Source: Chryseobacterium sp. ON_d1 (lineage in GTDB: Bacteria > Bacteroidota > Bacteroidia > Flavobacteriales > Weeksellaceae). Taken from it: 64,000 nucleotides of DNA. Of the stretch, positions 24,812 through 33,175 are shown one piece after another (positions within the stretch are counted from its first letter, which is position 1; every line of letters starts with the position of its first letter). Where the stretch lies: NCBI RefSeq assembly GCF_006829085.1, contig NZ_BJTC01000003.1:248001-312000 (forward strand), written 5' to 3'. The notes beneath the pieces were generated by a model, which was given only the letters and a program-made list of their open reading frames with translations, made no database searches and was not told the origin of the DNA. The translations under genes and the position numbers were made by a program.

Positions 24812-25246
24812 ATGGGTATGGGCAGTAATAAAAAGAAAACTATGTGGCAATATTATATCATTCTCGGTGCAGGAATAGCGCTGTTTATTTTTGCACTCTT
24901 AAGTTTAAGAAGTACTCTTGCATTCTTAAAAAAAGCAGAAAAGGCAACAGCTACTGTTACCTCACTGCGGATAGATGATTCGGATGGAGAAGTGTATATC
25001 CCCCTTTTTACTTTCAGGACCCGGAATAATACAGAATATAGCTATGAACTTCCGGAAGGTACGAATCCTTCAGCCTGGTCGGTAGGGGAGACTGAGACTG
25101 TTATCTATGATCCGGATGATCCTTCTTCTGTAAGCTTATATACCTATTTCAGAATCTTTGCCTGGCCTTTAATACTGCTCTCAATAGCACTGCCATTACT
25201 GGTAGTGGGTGGAGGATATTTTATTGCAGAAAGGTTTTTACAATAG
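24812..25246 (+). CDS. DUF3592 domain membrane protein
   Basis: 144 residues with one N-terminal transmembrane helix (about 12-33), a beta-rich extracytoplasmic domain containing A-T-V-T-S-L, Y-I-P-L-F-T-F, and V-I-Y-D-P-D-D-P-S-S-V, and a second transmembrane helix near 115-138. The Y-D-P-x-x-P signature is typical of DUF3592. A ribosome binding site AGGAG lies just before the ATG, which is unusually strong for this replicon. Function unknown. Confidence 0.8.
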   Translation: MGMGSNKKKTMWQYYIILGAGIALFIFALLSLRSTLAFLKKAEKATATVTSLRIDDSDGEVYIPLFTFRTRNNTEYSYELPEGTNPSAWSVGETETVIYDPDDPSSVSLYTYFRIFAWPLILLSIALPLLVVGGGYFIAERFLQ

Positions 25247-25255
25247 TCTGAATTT

Positions 25256-25801
25256 CTATTTTACCTTTTCCAGAAGATACAACTTAGCACCGGAAAATCC
25301 TAATTTGGGCATCAGGTTACCTTCCAGAACCATTGTTTTACTGTTGACATCAATGACAGAAATATAGTTGTTGGAATTGTATTCTATATAATTTTCCTTT
25401 TCTTTTGTTGAAGGATTTTTTCCGAACTCCATAGAATATTTTACCCAATCTTCATCCTGGGTGCTGCAGTGTACCGGCTTGAATTTAGACTTTTTAGCCT
25501 TGAAAACGATCTGATCAAAACCTTCTGTACATTCTGAAGTAAATGAGCCGTCAGGGTTCTGGTCTTTAGAAAAATCTTCAAAAGAACCACGGTAAACACC
25601 CACTACTTTCCAGGTGCCGTCCAAGCGGTCTTCATCTATTTTTCCTTTCGCCTTACTCACTGCCCAGCTGATTCCGTTGACAGTTCCTTTGACAGCTTTA
25701 TATCCTAAGTTTACAGCTCCGGATACTACTTTTGTAGCTGTTCTTACTACACATGAATTGAGAACCAGTACAGCCGAAGCCAGAAATAGTATTTTTTTCA
25801 T
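25256..25801 (-). CDS. Lipoprotein of unknown function
   Basis: 181 residues from the ATG at 25801. Signal peptide M-K-K-I-L-F-L-A-S-A with lipobox L-N-S-C17. The mature part has a Gly/Val-rich start (K-V-V-S-G-A-V-N-L-G-Y-K-A-V-K-G), then a lipocalin-like small domain (L-D-G-T-W-K-V-V-G-V-Y near 62-71 and a C-terminal G-A-K-L-Y-L-L-E-K). The first ATG at 25837 would place 12 residues before the signal peptide and is rejected. A near-consensus -7 box (one mismatch) lies at 25826-25833. Confidence 0.75.
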   Translation of the reverse strand: MKKILFLASAVLVLNSCVVRTATKVVSGAVNLGYKAVKGTVNGISWAVSKAKGKIDEDRLDGTWKVVGVYRGSFEDFSKDQNPDGSFTSECTEGFDQIVFKAKKSKFKPVHCSTQDEDWVKYSMEFGKNPSTKEKENYIEYNSNNYISVIDVNSKTMVLEGNLMPKLGFSGAKLYLLEKVK

Positions 25802-25908
25802 TTTGTCAGATTTTTTTATCTCCTGCGAAGATAGCATTTAAAAAAAGACTGTCTGTAATTTTATATCAGGAAAAGAACAGAAGGGTTGATGATGGTGAAT
25901 GATCACCA

Positions 25909-27477
25909 TTATTTCCCGTTAAAATATTGTTTAAGATCAGATATATTTTTGATTTGAAGCTCTTCAGCCTGGCTTCTCCGCATCATCAGGGCATAGGCAT
26001 TATTGAATCCTAAAGGCTGCAGCCATCGGATTCCATAGTGTTTTTCAAATTCTGAATTCACATATCTGTACGTTTTATCGGGACTTTGGGAAATATTTCT
26101 TATTGTTTCTGCCGAAGGCTTTAAAAGAACCAGAAGTCCGGTTCCCGTATATTCAGGATAAAAATCAATCGCATCATTCATCAGCGCATCAAAACAGATT
26201 TTCGTTCCTCCTAAACCGGTTTTGGTTTCCACTTTATAGTCAGTGTAGCCTTCAATAAGCATGGTATACATTTCTGCAAGGATATATTGCTCTCCAAAGA
26301 TTTTTGAGCCAATCCGGACGGTTCCTGAATTTCCTTTTCGGGGACTTTTATAAAGATTGTTGCTGATCAGAAAATCCTTTGCAATCCTCTCCGGAGTCTG
26401 GTGGAGATGATCAGCCCTGTAATTCAGATCCGTCATGAGAGAATCATTGAACTTTCCGGCCAGTAGATTCAAGGTTTTTTCCAGTTCCGGAAATTTATTC
26501 AGTGTTTGGTTTTTGATAATGGGCGCTGCATAATAAGGCGGAAATATTTTTTTGTCATCATTCAGCACATACAGATCATAAGCTTTGATTCTGCCATCTG
26601 TAGAATATCCGCTGATCAGATCCAGCTCTTTCCCATACGCTGCTTTATACATAATTGCATCACTTACAATAAGAGGATTCACACTGAGCCCATATACCGA
26701 ACGCAGCCCGATATCTCCATCCTGCCTCCCCATAAATTCCGGTGTAAAACCTGCTTTAATGGTCCGGTGGGACACAAAAGTCAGAAGATAACCTGTTCCT
26801 AAAATGATAAGAACAACCGGAAGAATATATTTCAGTTTTTGAAAAAAACGGTAACCTGATCTCTGGATCACTGCAATAACCTGATCCAGTATAACAGCCA
26901 ACAATGCTGCCGGAATGGCTCCTGCGAGGATCATATTCGTATTGTTGAGTGAAATCCCTCCAAAGATAAACTCTCCCAGACCTCCTGCTGCCACAAAAGA
27001 GGCAAGGGTAGCCACTCCTACATTAATAACTGCCGCAGTTCTGATACCGGCAATAATCACCGGCATTGCCAAAGGGAGCTTCACTTTAAAAAGAAGCTGG
27101 TTTCTGTTCATTCCCATTGCTTTGGCAGCCTCAATCACTGCCGGATCCACGCCCGTAATTCCGGTATAGGTATTTCTGATAATGGGAAGCAGCGCATAGA
27201 TGAGTAAAGCCGCAATTGCCGGTTTGGGGCCAATGCCAAAAACAGGAATCATAAAACCCAGCAGGGCAATACTCGGTATGGTCTGTAAAATACCGGCGAT
27301 GCCCAGCACCGGGCTGGAAAGTTTCTTTTTTCTGGAGATCAGTATACCTAAAGGTACACCGACTATGATGGCGAGGAGCAGGGACAAAAAGGTAAGCCCA
27401 AGATGCTGGATAATCTGGGCGGTCAGCTTTTCATGCTGTTCAGCAATAAATTGCCATAGACTCTGCTGTTGTGTCAT
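25909..27477 (-). CDS. ABC transporter permease fused to a circularly permuted substrate-binding domain (Opu/EgtU type)
   Basis: 522 residues. Residues 25-235 form the permease with the EAA loop E-A-A-K-A-M-G near 116-122. The binding domain follows, but in swapped order. Residues 241-372 match the C-terminal half of OpuCC-type proteins (G-F-T-P-E-F, S-T-D-G-R-I-K-A-Y-D-L at 292-302, F-F/I-P-P-Y-Y near 312, and A-K-D-F-L at 366-370). Residues 385-518 match the N-terminal half (V-R-I-G-S-K-I-F-G-E-Q, L-G-G-T-K, Y-P-E-Y-T-G-T-G at 440-447, and I-S-D-L-K). In the usual family order the second block comes first. The class imports quaternary ammonium compounds; with egtB and egtD downstream of the same strand's upstream flank, ergothioneine or hercynine is the likeliest ligand. 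It overlaps the ATPase gene by 4 bp. Confidence 0.88.
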   Translation of the reverse strand: MTQQQSLWQFIAEQHEKLTAQIIQHLGLTFLSLLLAIIVGVPLGILISRKKKLSSPVLGIAGILQTIPSIALLGFMIPVFGIGPKPAIAALLIYALLPIIRNTYTGITGVDPAVIEAAKAMGMNRNQLLFKVKLPLAMPVIIAGIRTAAVINVGVATLASFVAAGGLGEFIFGGISLNNTNMILAGAIPAALLAVILDQVIAVIQRSGYRFFQKLKYILPVVLIILGTGYLLTFVSHRTIKAGFTPEFMGRQDGDIGLRSVYGLSVNPLIVSDAIMYKAAYGKELDLISGYSTDGRIKAYDLYVLNDDKKIFPPYYAAPIIKNQTLNKFPELEKTLNLLAGKFNDSLMTDLNYRADHLHQTPERIAKDFLISNNLYKSPRKGNSGTVRIGSKIFGEQYILAEMYTMLIEGYTDYKVETKTGLGGTKICFDALMNDAIDFYPEYTGTGLLVLLKPSAETIRNISQSPDKTYRYVNSEFEKHYGIRWLQPLGFNNAYALMMRRSQAEELQIKNISDLKQYFNGK

Positions 27478-28394
27478 ACCCTCTGTGATTTTTTATAATG
27501 GTTAAAGGCTCTCACCACTTCTTCATACACCTCAGCATTTTGATGATCAGAACTCAATTGCTGTAAAACATCCCAGACACTTGTATTGTCTGTACTGTCC
27601 GGTCTGTAATATGAGCTTTCCGGAGTGAGAAACGGACTGATGTGATGTAGAGCGGCTATTTTATATTCTAACAAAAGCCGGTTTTCAGCAAAAAAATCAC
27701 GGACAAAATGAGTGGCAGGATGGTATAGCATTTCCTTGGGAGTACCGGTCTGTATAATTTTCCCATGATCCATCAGGCATATCCGGTGTCCCAGTTCAAA
27801 AGCTTCCTGCACATCATGGGTAACCAATATGATGGTTTTACTTTTAAGTTCTTCCAGCGATTTAAATTCCGAATGAATATCAGCCTTGGTGATGGTATCC
27901 AGTGCCCCGAAAGGTTCATCCATCAGCAAAACCGGACTGTCTGCAATCAGTGCCCTTGCGATACCCACACGCTGTTGCTGTCCGCCGCTGAGCTCGTGGG
28001 GAAACCGGGAAAGAATCTCTTCCGGAAGATGCAGTTTAGCCAGAAGCTCATGCATTCTTCTTTCTGTTTTCTTTGTATCCCATTTCAAAAGTTCAGGAAC
28101 TACCGCAATATTCTGCTGAATCGTATAGTGAGGAAATAATCCGGCATGCTGCATGACAAAGCCAATTCCCATTCTCAGCTCCTCGGGTTTCTGATCCCGG
28201 ATGTTCTTTCCGTTAATGAGGATATTTCCTGAATCTGCTTCTATGAGACGGTTGATCATCTTAAGGGTTGTCGTCTTTCCGCAACCGCTCGTGCCCAGGA
28301 GGACAAGGATCTCCTGATCAGATGCCTGAAAAGAAATATGATCCACTGCTTTTTTTCCGTTAAAACTTTTTGAGACTGATTCTACTGTGATCAT
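27474..28394 (-). CDS. ABC transporter ATP-binding protein, Opu/EgtV type
   Basis: 306 residues. Walker A G-T-S-G-C-G-K-T-T (34-42), signature L-S-G-G-Q (135-139), Walker B L-L-M-D-E (156-160), and H-loop V-T-H-D near 192 are all intact. It is the length of quaternary-amine ATPases but lacks the tandem CBS domains that give osmotic regulation to OpuA/OpuCA; the C-terminal 60 residues are different. Loss of CBS regulation fits a transporter not controlled by ionic strength. It lies 10 bp downstream of egtB and overlaps the permease gene, so synthesis and uptake genes are one unit. Confidence 0.9.
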   Translation of the reverse strand: MITVESVSKSFNGKKAVDHISFQASDQEILVLLGTSGCGKTTTLKMINRLIEADSGNILINGKNIRDQKPEELRMGIGFVMQHAGLFPHYTIQQNIAVVPELLKWDTKKTERRMHELLAKLHLPEEILSRFPHELSGGQQQRVGIARALIADSPVLLMDEPFGALDTITKADIHSEFKSLEELKSKTIILVTHDVQEAFELGHRICLMDHGKIIQTGTPKEMLYHPATHFVRDFFAENRLLLEYKIAALHHISPFLTPESSYYRPDSTDNTSVWDVLQQLSSDHQNAEVYEEVVRAFNHYKKSQRV

Positions 28395-28404
28395 CGGTAA
28401 AAAA

Positions 28405-29574
28405 TTACTGGGCGAGCCTGATTCCTGTGAACTGCCATTTTAAATTGGGCTGAAAAAAATTCCGGTAGGTCTTTCTGCTGTGTCCGGGAGGAGTAGCTTC
28501 AGACGCTCCTCTTAATACCATTTGATTTACCATGAATTTTCCATTGTATTCACCTACGGCTCCTTCTTCCTTCTTAAAATGAGGATAGGGAAGATAAGCA
28601 GAATTGGTCCATTCCCAGCGTGTTCCCCAGTCAAAATAGTCGGAGGCGGTTTCCCATTCTGCTTCAGTAGGGAGACGCATTCCTTTCCAGGAAGCAAAAG
28701 CGGAGGCTTCATAGAAATTGATGTGGCATAGCGGAGCATCAGGATCTATTTCCTGTAATCCGTTCAGCGCATAATGCATCCATTTCCCTTCAATATAATG
28801 CCAGTACATAGGAGATTTCGCAGAATTTTGTTTCACCCAGTCCCATCCTTCCGCATGCCAGTGTCTGAAATCTTCATACCCTCCGGCTTTCATAAATTCT
28901 AAATACTCTTTATTGGTGACCAGCTGACTGGCAATCTCAAAATCGGTAAGATAAACTTTATGCCTTCCCAATTCGTTATCAAAACAGAATCCTTCCCCCT
29001 TAAAACCAATTTCATAGACTCCTTCAGAAAAGCTGAGCATTTCGGGATCTTTTGAGCTGTTATGTACAGGTTTTTCTTCTGTGTAAACAGGGAAAAGCGG
29101 ATTATGGCCTAAAATATATTTAATATCAGTAATTAACAGCTCCTGATGCTGCTGTTCATGGTTGAGCCCCAGCTCCAGAAGAGGCTCAACTGCTTCTGTA
29201 AGGAAAGAACTTTCAAGAAAAGCTTTCATGTGTTCATCCACATACCTTCTGTATTCATATACTTCTGAAACAGAAGGGCGGCTGAGATTGCCGCGGTCGG
29301 TTCGGATAACCCTTGCACCAACGGTCTCATAGTAACTGTTAAAAACAAAATTATACTGAGGGTCAAAAACTTTGTAATCAGGGAAATGGGGAATGAGAAT
29401 GAACGTCTCAAAAAACCAGGTGGTATGACCAAGGTGCCATTTCGGAGGGCTTACATCTACAATAGGCTGTACTACATAATCTTCGGTTTCCAGCGGTGCA
29501 CAGATTTCTTCAGAACGCCTGCGGATGTCCATATACTTTTTTGTACTGTCTTTTATGGTGATCTCTGGTGTCAT
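28405..29574 (-). CDS. egtB: Ergothioneine biosynthesis protein EgtB (hercynine C-S bond-forming sulfoxide synthase)
   Basis: 389 residues. An N-terminal DinB-like helical domain has H47-L-G-H50-T-T-W-F-F-E and H138-E-Q-Q-H142-Q-E; H50, H138 and H142 are the likely iron ligands by family pattern. The C-terminal FGE-sulfatase domain shows M-R-L-P-T-E-A-E-W-E near 308-317 and a W-E-W-T-N-S segment, ending G-I-R-L-A-Q. EgtB joins a thiol donor (gamma-glutamylcysteine or cysteine) to hercynine using oxygen. The egtC and egtE genes of the actinobacterial pathway are not in the window, so the short route with cysteine as donor is possible. Confidence 0.92.
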   Translation of the reverse strand: MTPEITIKDSTKKYMDIRRRSEEICAPLETEDYVVQPIVDVSPPKWHLGHTTWFFETFILIPHFPDYKVFDPQYNFVFNSYYETVGARVIRTDRGNLSRPSVSEVYEYRRYVDEHMKAFLESSFLTEAVEPLLELGLNHEQQHQELLITDIKYILGHNPLFPVYTEEKPVHNSSKDPEMLSFSEGVYEIGFKGEGFCFDNELGRHKVYLTDFEIASQLVTNKEYLEFMKAGGYEDFRHWHAEGWDWVKQNSAKSPMYWHYIEGKWMHYALNGLQEIDPDAPLCHINFYEASAFASWKGMRLPTEAEWETASDYFDWGTRWEWTNSAYLPYPHFKKEEGAVGEYNGKFMVNQMVLRGASEATPPGHSRKTYRNFFQPNLKWQFTGIRLAQ

Positions 29575-29660
29575 GTCTTTTAGTTTTAATGATTGATTTT
29601 TAATGAAAAAGCATGATTTTATTTTTTCACTTTTAAAGAAGTGATGTGCTGTTTATCTTT

Positions 29661-30644
29661 CTATTTTGCCTGCCAGATCGTATCTAAAAACCATTTTTTA
29701 GAATCTCTGATCTCTCCGGTGATGGAAAAACCTGATTTTTCGCCAAGTTCCCTGATTCTTTCAGGAGAGAATTTCTGTGAAATCTCCATATCGATAAGTT
29801 CATTTTCTTCAAATGAAATCACGATATCGCCAATGGTTACCTGCTGACCGGTAAGGCTTACCAGAAAACTTCGGCAGGCTCCTGTAACCGGATCATAAGT
29901 CTGGTAATGCTGAAATTGTGTCAGGTCAAAATTACCTCCCAGTTCATGGTTGATACGGGTCAGAAGATTAAGATTAAAGGCAGCGGTAATTCCTTCTTTA
30001 TCATTATAAGCATCCAGGATAATATGTGGATTTTTCTTCAGGTCAAATCCTATCAGTACACGGTCTTTAGGTGATAGATTTTTATTCAGGTGAAGGCAGA
30101 AAACTTCAGCTTCTTCCGGAGTCATATTCCCGATATTACTGCCCAGGAACATGACCACTTTTCTCCTGTCTGATAATGAAGCGGCCTTTTGAAGCATTTC
30201 AAAATAATCCCCTTCCAGACAGGTGATTTTCATTTCCGGAAACCGGCTGCTTAGTTTTTCATGAAGTATCGAAAGAATATTTCCTGAGATATCAATTGGC
30301 ATATAAGTAAAATTAAACTCTTTTTTGATCAGCTGTTCCAGCAGATAGCTTGATTTCATTGCATCTCCTGCACCCAGCTCGATCAGGTCAAAAGGTTCAT
30401 TTCCCGGAATGAGAAGCTCAATAAGTTCGTCTGTTTTATTCTTGAAAATATCCAGTTCACAACGGGTCAGATAATAGGAAGGCATGGCCATAATCTTCTG
30501 AAAAAGATGATCACCGGTTTTATCGTAAAAATATTTTGAAGATAGCTTTTTAGGCATATTCTGTAGTCCATTCAAAATATCTGAACGAAATTGGTCAACA
30601 GTATTTTTTTCAGTCTTAGCATATGGATCTAACTGTACATTCAT
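29661..30644 (-). CDS. egtD: L-histidine N-alpha-methyltransferase EgtD
   Basis: 327 residues. The SAM-binding motif is I-E-L-G-A-G-D-A-M-K-S (about 88-98), followed by a F-L-G-S-N-I-G-N-M segment and a C-terminal part with Y-D-P-V-T-G-A-C-R-S-F-L-V. These match EgtD/DUF2260. It trimethylates histidine to hercynine, the first step of ergothioneine synthesis, in the cytoplasm. It is the first gene of the leftward egtD-egtB-ATPase-permease unit, with an 86-bp spacer before egtB. Confidence 0.92.
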   Translation of the reverse strand: MNVQLDPYAKTEKNTVDQFRSDILNGLQNMPKKLSSKYFYDKTGDHLFQKIMAMPSYYLTRCELDIFKNKTDELIELLIPGNEPFDLIELGAGDAMKSSYLLEQLIKKEFNFTYMPIDISGNILSILHEKLSSRFPEMKITCLEGDYFEMLQKAASLSDRRKVVMFLGSNIGNMTPEEAEVFCLHLNKNLSPKDRVLIGFDLKKNPHIILDAYNDKEGITAAFNLNLLTRINHELGGNFDLTQFQHYQTYDPVTGACRSFLVSLTGQQVTIGDIVISFEENELIDMEISQKFSPERIRELGEKSGFSITGEIRDSKKWFLDTIWQAK

Positions 30645-30846
30645 AAATCTTATTTTGTGTGGTTTTGTAGATCATTGCAATTATCCTGCCTTTTTACAAC
30701 ATGAAAATCTTTGCTTTTATCTAATTAAATATAAACAATTTTACTTTTAATAAAATGATTTTCACCATGTTTTTGCCAGATGTGGTACTTTTTTGATTCA
30801 TGATCGCATCGGGCATACCAGGCTTATCACACAAAATAAAGCCGCT

Positions 30847-32052
30847 TTACAATGATTCTTTATTTCCGTGATCTTCAGTGATCCCATGCAGGATCTCGCC
30901 GCCCTTCAGAGATATTTCAATCGCGTGGTTACTATACATAATCATCTGTTTTTCATACTCTTCGACAGCTTCCGGAATACTGCTTTTACTGATTATATAA
31001 CGGGTCAGAAGGGCAGCATCTGTAAAGGCTGTATTGGCTCCGACTCCTCCTGCAGGGCTCATCGTATGGACGGCGTCACCCAATGCTGTAATATTTCCGG
31101 ATGTCCATGGTTCCTTTGGCAAAGAAGACCGGATAGGGGTTACGGATAATGAAGGCTGATCAGCATACTGAAATAATGCTTTAAGCTTAGGGTGCCACTG
31201 ATAGGTCACTTTATTGATTGCCTGTAAAATCTCTTCTGTTGAATGGCTGTAAAAATCAGACTTTGCCATTCCAAAAGCCTGTGGATTTCCGATGAATGCC
31301 CAGTAAAAATAATCGGAAATCGGACTGAGCTGATTCCAGGATGTATCTTTCCGGGAAAAATCAAAACTCATAAAATCTGTAATTAAAGAAAACCGGTCAC
31401 CAATAATCACTGATGTACCTTCCTGCAATTCCTGAGCAATAGCGTTCTGAGCTTCGGGAGAACAGAAAGTTCTTCCATAGATGGTTATATTCCCGGTATT
31501 GATTTTATGGTCTTTGCAATACTCTTTTCCGATTCGGGAATGAACCCCGTCGGCAGCTATTACCAGATCTGCGGTATAGGTTGAGCCGTCTGAAAATGCG
31601 AGTTCCACTTCACCGTTTTCTGATTCTTTCCAGGCTGTGAGCTCCTTTCCAAAGCAGATATGGTCCTGTATCCCCTGAAGTAAAATTTCACGTAATGTCA
31701 AGCGGTTGGGTTTCAGGTCCGGCATTTCTTTTACTCCGTCACTCCAGGATTCTACCAGGGCATTTCGGGAACTTTCAAGGGTTGTGGTCAAAACTTTCAT
31801 TCCACTGTAGCTTGCCGCACAGGTGTCCAGGAACAGCCTGTACAGATTTCCGGGAAGGCACTCCTCTAAAGCTTTTCTGCCAGGCTCATTCACCCTGATT
31901 CTGTACCCTTGTGACCGGGTGTTTATAGCAGTATCTTTTTCAAATATCGTGAAGGGGATTCCATTCTTTTTTAATCCCTGAGCAAGACACAGACCTCCCA
32001 ATCCGGCTCCTATAACTGCAATACGTTTGTTTTTTAATTGTTGTACCATCAT
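30847..32052 (-). CDS. FAD-dependent monooxygenase (TetX/PHBH-like)
   Basis: 401 residues. The N-terminal dinucleotide-binding motif is G-A-G-L-G-G (15-20), followed by the E-K-D that ends the Rossmann strand. A D-G motif (V-I-A-A-D-G-V-H-S-R-I near 164-174) and the FAD ribityl-binding G-D-A-V-H-T-M-S-P near 305-313 are present. These belong to group A flavin monooxygenases, which includes TetX. The substrate is not readable; resistance to tetracyclines should not be assumed. The AraC gene immediately upstream and on the same strand is a likely regulator. Start at 32052 or the adjacent ATG two codons later. Confidence 0.85.
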   Translation of the reverse strand: MMVQQLKNKRIAVIGAGLGGLCLAQGLKKNGIPFTIFEKDTAINTRSQGYRIRVNEPGRKALEECLPGNLYRLFLDTCAASYSGMKVLTTTLESSRNALVESWSDGVKEMPDLKPNRLTLREILLQGIQDHICFGKELTAWKESENGEVELAFSDGSTYTADLVIAADGVHSRIGKEYCKDHKINTGNITIYGRTFCSPEAQNAIAQELQEGTSVIIGDRFSLITDFMSFDFSRKDTSWNQLSPISDYFYWAFIGNPQAFGMAKSDFYSHSTEEILQAINKVTYQWHPKLKALFQYADQPSLSVTPIRSSLPKEPWTSGNITALGDAVHTMSPAGGVGANTAFTDAALLTRYIISKSSIPEAVEEYEKQMIMYSNHAIEISLKGGEILHGITEDHGNKESL

Positions 32053-32096
32053 AATTGCTGATCAATCCTGTTATTTGTTTTTGATGATTGACGGGA

Positions 32097-32104
32097 CAAA
32101 ATTA
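32097..32104 (-). promoter_or_regulatory. Flavobacterial -7 promoter box for the FAD monooxygenase
   Basis: The minus strand reads TAATTTTG (exact TAnnTTTG), about 45 bp upstream of the start codon and downstream of the AraC stop. No obvious -33 TTG was found. Confidence 0.45.
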
Positions 32105-32134
32105 GAATCTGAGGTCCGGGAGTCAGAGAGCTAT

Positions 32135-32983
32135 TTAATGGTGATAATGGGACAAATCATGGTTTTTAGCTCTGAACTGTAAAGCAGTCATCCCTGTTCC
32201 TTTTTTAAAGAAGCGTGAAAAATAAACAGGATCATCATAGCCCAGTTCAAAGGCGATCTGCTTTACATCCATACTGGTATAAAACAGCAGGCGGCGGGCT
32301 TCCCATAAGACTTTCTGCTGTATCCAGAAACTGGCAGGATATCCGGTAACATCTTTTACAGCTTCATTCAGATAAAGCGGAGTAATATTGAGAAATTCTG
32401 CATACTGCTGTACCTGTTTGACAGTTATGAAGTGTTCTGTGATCAGCTTTTTAAACTGTCTTGTAATCGAATACCTTTGGCCCTGCTGATGAAAACCTTC
32501 TGTTTCTGTTCCTGAAATTCTTGAAATAATGATTCCAACTGCAGATTCTGCCAGTGATCTCATGATGGAAGGTATATGCAGTACCGGATCTTTTTCAGCT
32601 TTTTCAAACAGGGGTGGCAGATCGAAAATAATGTCATTTTCCGTAACAGCTGAGGACTGACGGAGCCATTGGTGGAGGTCCAGTGCTTCACGGTAAGCCT
32701 CAGGAACAAGTTCAGCCTCTACGAAAAAAAAACATCCCTCGTTGTCTTTCTGATGAATATACTGATGAATCTGTCCGGGACCGGTAAAACATAAGGAAGG
32801 GCCTTTCAATACAATCCTGTTAAAATCTATTTCCATCACAAAGTCTCCTTTCTGCTGAAGGATAAACATATAATGATCGTCTCTGTGAACTTCTGCCTGT
32901 TTTTCATGAAAAATGGATAACGGCATTAGCCGTACAGCTGAATTTTCCAGTTGATTGTGGTGGGATGGAATTACTTGTTTCAT
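32135..32983 (-). CDS. AraC/RhaS-type transcriptional regulator, paralogue of 8396-9262
   Basis: 282 residues from the ATG at 32983. Longer in-frame starts exist, but the N-terminus M-K-Q-V-I-P aligns with M-K-Q-T-I-P of the paralogue. Shared landmarks are H-R-D-D-H-Y, P-G-Q-I-H-Q and V-E-A-E-L-V-P in the sensor domain, and V-K-Q-I-A-F-E-L-G-Y followed by Y-F-S-R-F-F in the HTH. Downstream is an FAD monooxygenase, and divergent is an epoxide-hydrolase-like gene, so it may control both. The ligand is unknown. Confidence 0.85.
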   Translation of the reverse strand: MKQVIPSHHNQLENSAVRLMPLSIFHEKQAEVHRDDHYMFILQQKGDFVMEIDFNRIVLKGPSLCFTGPGQIHQYIHQKDNEGCFFFVEAELVPEAYREALDLHQWLRQSSAVTENDIIFDLPPLFEKAEKDPVLHIPSIMRSLAESAVGIIISRISGTETEGFHQQGQRYSITRQFKKLITEHFITVKQVQQYAEFLNITPLYLNEAVKDVTGYPASFWIQQKVLWEARRLLFYTSMDVKQIAFELGYDDPVYFSRFFKKGTGMTALQFRAKNHDLSHYHH

Positions 32984-33175
32984 ACGATTTACGAAGATAC
33001 GTGATAAATGATAAATGATGAACGATGATTGATGTTGAGGCATTTTATTTATTGGATTGTCTGCTTTAACGGCTGAAAATCGGGATTCAACGTTCAATAT
33101 GACCTGTTCAGAGTATTTGTTCTTATTGTAAGGGCCGCTTTACCATAATTTTACCATCACAAAAACATTATTATT

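Noticed and set aside
25909..27477. Two separate genes misjoined by a sequencing error
   Set aside because: One continuous frame links permease and both half-domains, with a sensible linker and no frameshift sign; the swapped order cannot result from a simple indel.
30847..32052. Tetracycline-inactivating TetX
   Set aside because: Only general group A flavin monooxygenase motifs are visible; nothing specific to TetX substrate binding could be confirmed.
32984..33097. Longer N-terminus for the AraC regulator
   Set aside because: The added 38 residues are low-complexity and unrelated to the paralogue, which starts at M-K-Q.
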